Shown one piece after another: positions 57,942 through 64,000 of a stretch of DNA of 64,000 nucleotides. The notes beneath the pieces were generated by a model. It did not search any database, was not told where the DNA came from, and saw only the letters and a list, made by a program, of their open reading frames with translations. Each line of letters opens with the position of its first letter. Position 1 is the first letter of the stretch. The position numbers and the translations under genes were made by a program. Source of the DNA: Hygrophila difformis (taxonomy: Eukaryota; Streptophyta; Magnoliopsida; Lamiales; Acanthaceae); NCBI GenBank assembly GCA_030278955.1, contig JAOANR010000012.1, forward strand, positions 21,558,474-21,622,473, written 5' to 3'.

Positions 57942-58530
57942 TGGCCCCAGAACGCCATCGACAGCGGCCTCGGAGGTCGAGTAGTTGGTGGCTGAGTAGC
58001 GGCGGCATGACGATGGCGACCGACGACCCCCTCAGGGCGTCCGGGCTCTGAAGGCGGTCTCTAAGGCACGGGCGCCTGAGGCACTCAGACGCGGGCGACT
58101 AAAGCTGGCCTGGGCGGCTAAGGCCCTGGCGATGGCGGCTGAGGCGCTAACGCAGCGGCGGCTAAGGACGAAGAAGTGGCGGCTGGTGATCCCCGGACTG
58201 CGGCTGGCGACACTTCGGGGCAACGATCAGTGGCGGCCGACACTTGGTCTATGGCGGTTGAAGATCCAAAGTGGCGGCTGGGATTTTTGAAGCAGTGGCG
58301 GCCTGGACAACTGCAAGTGGTGGCTGGCGATGAAGCAGTGGTGACTGAGACCAGATGAACGGCGGACGGAGTGGTGCAAGCGGCGGCTGATGCTTCACGA
58401 ATGGCGGCTGAGCAGGGAGTGCGAACGGCGGCCGGAGAATGGCTGAGTGGCGGCCGAGGCACTGGCAACGACTGCTAGGAATGATGCCACGACGGCTAAG
58501 TCTAGGCCTGGCTCCACGACGACTGGCTCA
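57942..58530 (+). repeat. GC-rich degenerate repeat, GGCGGCTGA type
   Basis: GC-rich DNA with many TGGCGGCTG, AACGGCGG and GGCTAAGGC motifs and no constant period. In one frame it gives Gly/Ala-rich, stop-broken peptide. It follows the gag fragment in the same orientation, so I read it as the decayed Gly-rich gag C-terminus. Confidence 0.55.
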
Positions 58531-58775
58531 ATTCGAATCATGCCTGGAGGGATGCAAATGGTTCCTGGAGTGATGTAAATGGTGCTTGGAATAATGGGAA
58601 TGTTTCCTGGAGTGATTGAAATGGTGCCAGGACTGATGCGCGGATGCTGCCTAGAGTGATGCAAATGGTGCCTGGAATAATGCGAATGCTGCCTGGAGAG
58701 AGGCGAATGGTGCCTGACTTGATGCGAATGCCGGCTGGAGACGTGCAAATGGTGGGTGGAGTGATATAATGGCGG
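58530..58775 (+). repeat. 21 bp tandem repeat encoding a W-x-D-x-N-G heptapeptide
   Basis: About eleven copies of GCCTGGAGTGATGCAAATGGT-like DNA. In one frame it reads as repeats of seven residues such as AWRDANG, SWSDVNG and AWNNANA, with a few TAG/TGA codons. The 21 bp period and retained reading sense show it was selected as coding. Confidence 0.75.
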
Positions 58776-59005
58776 CCGAAAAACGTGAGACGGCGGCTGC
58801 CTCACGACAACGGACTCAACAAACGGCAGCCTGTGAACGACGGCTGGTGGCCTCAGAACCGGGCTTCAGAAATGGCGACCAGGGATATACCAACGGCGGC
58901 TTCCAAGGGCAGCAGAGAGATGACCAATGGTGGCTGCCAAAGTGGCGGCCAAGAAAAAAAAAACAGACGGGCCGGGCCTATTTTGAACACGAATATTTGT
59001 CTTAA
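58769..59005 (+). pseudogene. Gag C-terminal tail after the heptapeptide repeats
   Basis: The repeat frame continues as a Gln/Arg-rich tail (SRQRTQQTAAC, NGDQGYTNGGFQ, QWWLPKWRPRKKK) to a stop at 59003-59005. The run of adenines near 58955-58965 could hide a frameshift. Likely nucleic-acid-binding gag tail. Confidence 0.5.
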
Positions 59006-59032
59006 AAATTCGAATCAGACAGATTGCGCGAG

Positions 59033-59490
59033 TAGGCATCTGTTAACTCCACAAACATTTGATAATAAAGGCCCAATACGCATGGGTCCAAATGTCAAGC
59101 CTAGTCCATATTTCAGCATTGACTACGCGAGCAAGAGAAGGGCATTATCAGAGGACGGTTCCCTGGAGAAGATCGTGGTAACAGTTAAAGCCTGGACTGA
59201 AGCTGGAAAGGTGTTATTCCCTATAAATACTATAGATGGCATCCAAGGAGGGCACCTCAACTCATCTGAAGCAATCCACGTCTTTACATTTTTTTGTTTC
59301 TGCAATTTATTTTCTCTGCAATTGTTATTCTGTTATTCCATTCCGCATTATTTACAAGTTTTCGTTAATTCCTTGTAATTTCTTTTTTGCAACTTTGTAA
59401 CTCCTTCAACATTCATCAATCAACGAAGAGGTTTTCTCCCTCTGCAAATTCTACAGTCAACGGATACTCACGTAATCAGTTAACAACTAA
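59033..59490 (+). repeat. LTR-like segment with promoter
   Basis: TGTTAACTCCACAAACATTTG leads to a promoter-like CCCTATAAATACTATAG at about 59219-59235, then a T-rich leader ending near CTCACGTAATCAG. The arrangement fits an LTR of the gypsy remnant; termini not proven. Confidence 0.45.
59222..59230 (+). promoter_or_regulatory. TATA box of the LTR-like segment
   Basis: TATAAATAC followed about 30 bp later by a GGAGGGCACCTCAACTC stretch suitable for a start site. Confidence 0.5.
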
Positions 59491-59896
59491 CAGCTAATTC
59501 CCAAACAAGGCCCATTACCTTCAACAGCAACCAAAGACCGCACTAAATAATTCAAACTCAAAACCAAGACGTGTTAACAAACAAAAGCAAAATCAACACA
59601 GCACAACAATTTTCGAAAAGCACAAAGGATCCAAATCCAGAAAGAAAACAGAATCAAAACGAATTATTTACTATATATCCAATAATTTGGGGCATGTAAA
59701 TGCTTAATATCCCAAAATCTCTCATCAATTTCAATAAATATTCAAAAACCATGATATACATTTAGGAAAATTCCTTAGGATAGAATATGGTTAGTCATCT
59801 CAATTTCTAGAAATTTACAACAACAACAAAACACTAAAATTTACTAGTAAAATTCTTCTTGGAAAAATACTCAATATCTTGATAATTTACCACATA
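59491..59896. other. AT-rich intergenic stretch, no gene seen
   Basis: A-rich, without extended open frames or repeats that I recognise. Confidence 0.5.
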
Positions 59897-60146
59897 CCCC
59901 ATCCGTTCTTTTTTAAATGCTGCGGACCCACATTTCACGCAATCTAATTTACATTTTTAATCCTTAATAACTCAAATTGTATACAAGTAAAATTATGAAA
60001 ATTTGATATTCTAAATTTATGCGATTAGATAATCCAACAAGATCTAACTTGACTATATTTTATCTTATATAATTATAATTATATTAAAAAGTCGAATCAA
60101 TGTTACTCAATTAGCGGTGTCAAAATCCCAAGCGGAACGAAGGTAG
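59897..60146. mobile_element. Stowaway-like MITE, family 1 (250 bp)
   Basis: Left end CCCCATCCGTTC after TA; right end GGAACGAAGGTAG. The interior matches the 8179 copy in the same order (GGACCCAC, TTAATAACTCAA, GATATTC). Confidence 0.75.
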
Positions 60147-60480
60147 CATATCAAAACCCGAATAGTAAGAAGACAATAATCGAATTGAAAATCAAGTTCA
60201 AAATGTACATAATCTATCATCTTGAATCAAAACTAAAATATTTTAACATACGCGCAGTGGCGGACATGATATGTTGCGTAGTCCGATGATTGCAGAGGTA
60301 CTATACTTAATTGCACTCGGGCACCAATTTTGGGCTATGTACACAATTTTGGCCCTGTCTTTTCGGCCTTTTTTTTGGCCTATGGTTCCGTATCTATTTA
60401 AACTTCTTTTGTGTCATTGTAAACTGTATCTAAAATATAGTGAAATCTCGGAATTGACCAAAAGAATCAAGCATGAATGG
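60147..60480. other. Intergenic stretch before the plus-strand LINE
   Basis: Contains GCAGTGGCGGAC near 60255, a hAT-type end motif without a partner. No gene seen. Confidence 0.4.
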
Positions 60481-60759
60481 ACCAAAAGAAAAAGGCATGA
60501 GTAGGGTACCTCCGCCCGCGACTTCTACGTTCCCTGTGCCGCGGACCATTGATCAAGGGGGGAAATACTGCTACTTTCGCCCAAATTCTAAACCAAGACA
60601 AGATGGATACTGAGTCTACCGAAGCACCGCCCTTGCCCCGCTGTGATCTTATCGCTGAAAAGCTTGTTCGGGAAAGCTTTGTTGACGGCAACCCTGCGCT
60701 ACCCGATTTTATTTATCGATGAGGACTAGGATATCGAGGCTGGAAGGCCCTAGGAATAG

Positions 60760-61509
60760 GCATTGGTTATCAAGTTATTGGGGACGACTGTTGGCTACAT
60801 GGCGCTCAAAGACAGGCTAGTTTAAATGTGGAAGCTGACTGGAATTATGGACATAATTGACGTCGGGCATGGTTGTTATATTGTCAGGTTTTCTTCCTTG
60901 CTTGATCGTGAGAAGGTGGTGAACGGGGGTCCTTGGTTGCTCTTTGACCACTACCTTGCTCTTATACCGTGGACCAGGGATTTTGATCCGAGTATTACTC
61001 AAGTAAACAAAACCCTAGTTTGGGCTAGATTGAATGGTCTTTCTATGCATCGGTACCGTGAAGATATTTTATGGGCGATTGCTTCAGGTTTGGGCGAGGT
61101 CATGAAGGTGGATGCATGCACGAGTAAAGCCTCGAAAGGAAAATTTGCATGTGTTTGTGTGGCTCTTGATTTGGCGCTGCCCGTCACTGGGAAGCTAAGG
61201 GTTAATGGTAGATGGATCCCTGTGGCGTATGAGGGGTTTCATCTAATTTGTTCGAACTGTGGACACTACGGCCACTTTGAGAGGGAGTGTTAAAAGAGGA
61301 CTACGGCCGCTGCATGTCCCCAGAATGATGATGTGGGAGTGAAAGAGGCCACGGATGGTAATAAAGAGGAAGGTGGTGGGGATAAATCTGGGGATAAAGA
61401 AAAGGATGATCGGATGCAGGAAGCAGAAGTTGATGTGTCTGCTAAGAGAGAGCAAGTTGAACCTGTGTTTGGTGATTGGATGGTTGTTCGCAGGCGTCCT
61501 AGGCCCTAA
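60760..61509 (+). pseudogene. LINE ORF1 (DUF4283 and CCHC knuckle)
   Basis: From 60826 an open frame reads WKLTGIMDIIDVGHGCYIVR, NGGPWLLFDHYLAL, TLVWARLNGL and a zinc knuckle CSNCGHYGHFEREC ending at 61290. TAA at 60823-60825 interrupts the same frame, which upstream reads VIKLLGTTVGYMALKDRLV. TAA follows the knuckle, and an acidic Asp/Glu/Lys-rich tail continues in frame to 61509 (WMVVRRRPRP). ORF1 proteins bind the element RNA and accompany ORF2. The two in-frame stops make it a pseudogene. Confidence 0.83.
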
Positions 61510-61989
61510 CCATGCAACGGGGAGAGATGAACATGGCTATGGATGCTAAGCTAGCTAACCTTAAGGAGACTCAAACTGAACAGGTTGAGAGGGATCCGTT
61601 GAAGGGCAAGGCGGCTGTTGATGGGAGGCTCGGGACTTGCCTGACATGGCTAATTCTGTGTTTGTTGGTGAGAGCTCTAAGCAATAGATTTCGCTTTACT
61701 GCCGGTGGTGAAGTCGATGGGGCCGGGAACTTCTATTTAAACCCGACGTCCTCGCCATGTACAGATTTTGAAAAGGCCAAGACTTGATAGGTAGCTATCT
61801 GAGACTTCCTCTGAAGGAGATACTGAATTGGTGGATGCGGATCGCTTGAACAAGGGTAATGGAGGCTTAAGTGGTGGACGATTTAGTCCTCTTCTTGATG
61901 ATGAGGATACTAAAGATTCTGACATTTGGGCGGATGCTGATGATGCTAGTACGTGCTAGTATTGTTATTATCATTATATTATTATTTAT

Positions 61990-62487
61990 GGAGTTTAAGG
62001 ATTTTTCTATAATTACATGGAATGTCTGTGGTATGATGAGTCGTACTGCGCAGCGTTGGATGAGTGACCCAGGAACATAAACCGGATACAGTGTGTCTTG
62101 GAGCCTCGGGGGCAGTTCTCTCGGCTCAAGCCATATTTTTTTTGGATGGGCTATTCTGATATCTTCATCCAGGAGGCGATCGATATGGGATGGGGTATTT
62201 GGGTTTTGTGTACCTTTATGGCGGCATCCTACATTCTTGTTACGAATGTTCGTGCGTGCCTTATTATTATGGAACTTCGGAAGGGTTCGTGTTGCCGGAG
62301 CTTTACCGTATTATATGCTGATCCTAATTATCAACGTAGGAAAAATAATTGGGATTCACTCATCTCGATTGCTGATACCATGGAGATGCCATGGGTTGTG
62401 ATGGGGGATTGGAACGAAATTGCCAATGAAGGGGAAGTGAGTGGAGGTGTGTATGTAGCTGAGCGTGCAGATGATCTCGGGCCCTAA
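61990..62487 (+). pseudogene. LINE ORF2 endonuclease domain
   Basis: Motifs of the AP-type endonuclease/exonuclease/phosphatase fold: FSIITWNVCGM near 62000-62035, then in another frame DIFIQEAIDMGWGIWVL, SCCRSFTVLYADPNYQRRKNNW and PWVVMGDWNEIANEGEVSGG. The frame changes between 62035 and 62098 and again near 62480. The domain would nick the target DNA to prime reverse transcription. Part of the expected domain after GDWNE is missing. Confidence 0.8.
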
Positions 62488-64000
62488 CGCATGCAACGGG
62501 GATCTTGTGCTTGAAGGCCGAAAACAAGGAAGAGAGGACTTTCTTAACGTTCTTCATAAAATTCAAAGCAAATATGTGATATTCAATAGAGAGGTGTTCA
62601 AGCATCTTAGGGAGCGAAAGAGGAAACTTAAGAATATACTGTTGGGAGTTGAGAAACAATTAGCTCGTGTGGATTCAGCTTGGCTTTGGCGATTGGATGA
62701 TGAGATTAGGAAAGAACTGGCTGATGTGCTCATGCAAGAGGAATTGATGTGGCACCAAAAATCTCGGGGTAATTGGGTGCATGTGAGAGATAGGACCAAA
62801 TACTTTCATGCAAGGACAAAGGTTCGGCGGAAAAATAACAAGATATATGGGTTAAGTATGGAAAATGGAGAATGGATGGAGAACCAGTAGCAATTGCAAA
62901 ACCATGCCATTGACTATTACATCAAAATGTTTGCATCCCTGAACTTGTTACCTGTGGGGGAACACAAGGAGTCTTTGAGGGTGGATCTCACGGTCATGGA
63001 GGTGGAACTTGCTTTGAAGTCTATGAAATTGCTTTCTGCTCCGAGACTTGATGGATTTTCGGCAAGGTTTTATAAAGAATATTGGGATATATTAAAGTAT
63101 CCTACCTTCAAGCTCGTGTTGGACGCTTTCACTACCCGACGTGTTCCACCAGGCTTGGCACATGCTTATGTCTGTCTACTCCCTAAAGTGGAGGTGCCTC
63201 GAACGCTTAAGCACTATCGACCTTTGACATTATGTAATGTAGCATTCAAGTTGATTACTAAAATTCTGGTCAGGCGACTTCGGCCAACTATGTGTGACAT
63301 AATTGGTCCTTATCAGTCGGCGTTCTTACTGGGTCGGGGTACAATAGACAATGGGATCCTATTGCAAGAGATTATTTCGTCATTAGAACGCCCACGTTCG
63401 GCCAAAGCTGTGGTCTTGAAAATTGACTTGGCCAAGGCATTTGATACGGTTAGTTGGGCATTTTTGGAGGGTTTCCTGATGGAGCTTGACTTACCGATTG
63501 GTTGTAGGGAGCTTATTATGGCCTGTGTTACTTCATCTAGCTTTTCTATTATTTGGAATGGAAATCCCATTGGAAATATTCAGGCGGAGCGTGATCTTAG
63601 ACAGGGCGACCCTTTATTGCGTTATTTATGCATGATAGTAATGGAGAAGTTGTCATGAACTATTATTGATGCTACCGAGTCGGGTGGATGGCGGCCGTTA
63701 TGTTTAAGTACTGGGGGTGTTGGGATCTCCCACCTCATCTTTGCTGATGATCTGATTTTCTGTGCAGCGTTGGAGGAAAGCAGTGTTCGATGCATGGCTT
63801 TGGTATTGACATGCTTTGGCTCAAGGTCAGGATTGAATATGAATGCTATGAAGTCAACTGCTTCTCCTGTAGAGACATCTCTTCAAATCTCTGTGTCAGA
63901 TCGCTTACAAGTTTTCCAAATCTGAGACGCGTACACTCTTTAAAGCGGATATGGCTTCAATTTCGTGTCCCACTAGGCGTGCCAATTTGTTGACTGTAGA
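62465..64000 (+). pseudogene. LINE ORF2 reverse transcriptase, partial
   Basis: A single frame from 62465 carries the linker (RTKYFHARTKVRRKNNKI), then the RT domain: SAPRLDGFSARFYKEYWDIL, HAYVCLLPKVEVPRTLKHYR, PLTLCNVAFKLITKILVRRL, QSAFLLGRGTIDN, KIDLAKAFDTVSW, LRQGDPLLRYL, and FADDLIFC at about 63742-63765, which holds the catalytic Asp pair. In-frame stops: TAG 62888-62890, TGA near 63656-63658, TGA near 63924. The usual Pro-Gly-Pro-Asp before GF reads APRLDGF. The domain continues past the window. Confidence 0.9.

Larger units (their letters stand above)
60490..64000 (+). mobile_element. L1-type LINE, plus strand, runs off window
   Basis: ORF1 with a DUF4283-like domain and zinc knuckle is followed by ORF2 with endonuclease and reverse transcriptase in the order typical of plant L1 elements. 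Stops and frameshifts show an inactive copy. The 5' boundary is approximate; the 3' end lies beyond the window. Confidence 0.87.

Noticed and set aside
57560..57958. 132-codon minus-strand ORF
   Set aside because: Mirror of the gypsy gag fragment, which carries the family motifs on the plus strand.

Overview
The window is plant nuclear DNA. The evidence is Ty3/gypsy chromovirus and Ty1/copia retrotransposons with plant-type polyproteins, L1-type LINEs with an RNase H tail, CACTA, hAT-like and Stowaway-like DNA elements, and intronless dirigent genes. The AT-rich background and the element mix fit a eudicot; I cannot name the species from the sequence. Nearly all of the 64 kb is transposon-derived. 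The only intact host genes I can support are two dirigent genes (24332-24952 and 36004-36624); a third copy (52987-53749) is a pseudogene.

Left part, 1-24 kb. A chromovirus (Tekay/Del-like) gag-pol, cut by the window start, runs into its 2.8 kb 3' LTR, which ends at 7183. After an AT-rich stretch holding a diverged local duplication and a MITE comes a 3.5 kb solo LTR of a related element on the minus strand (9130-12635), bounded by a perfect 5 bp duplication. At 13239-13890 lies an array of seven nested palindromes. A decayed Ty1/copia element on the minus strand (16136-21619) is cut inside gag by another truncated gypsy LTR (21620-23279).

Middle part, 24-54 kb. This is a tandem segmental duplication. 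Each unit holds a dirigent gene followed by a spacer: unit 1 is about 24074-35633, unit 2 about 35634-52663, and a third gene copy starts about 52664. Insertions present in only one unit leave the other as an empty-site control. Unit 1 gained a solo copia LTR, a 4.4 kb composite CACTA element and a 2.4 kb CACTA element. Unit 2 gained a hAT-like element carrying other elements, an 8.9 kb SIRE/Maximus-like copia element with an extra ORF after pol, a MITE nested in a MITE, and a LINE tail. The A and B genes differ at 3 of 621 bases by my reading, fewer than their spacers do. B has a mosaic 5' flank, part C-like and part A-like, which points to gene conversion or unequal exchange.

Right part, 54-64 kb. 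A small solo-LTR-like insertion with a 25 bp minisatellite, a MITE, a 5'-truncated LINE on the minus strand, an Ogre/Tat-like gypsy gag remnant with 21 bp coding repeats and an LTR-like promoter, another MITE, and a second LINE on the plus strand (ORF1 and ORF2) that runs off the window end.
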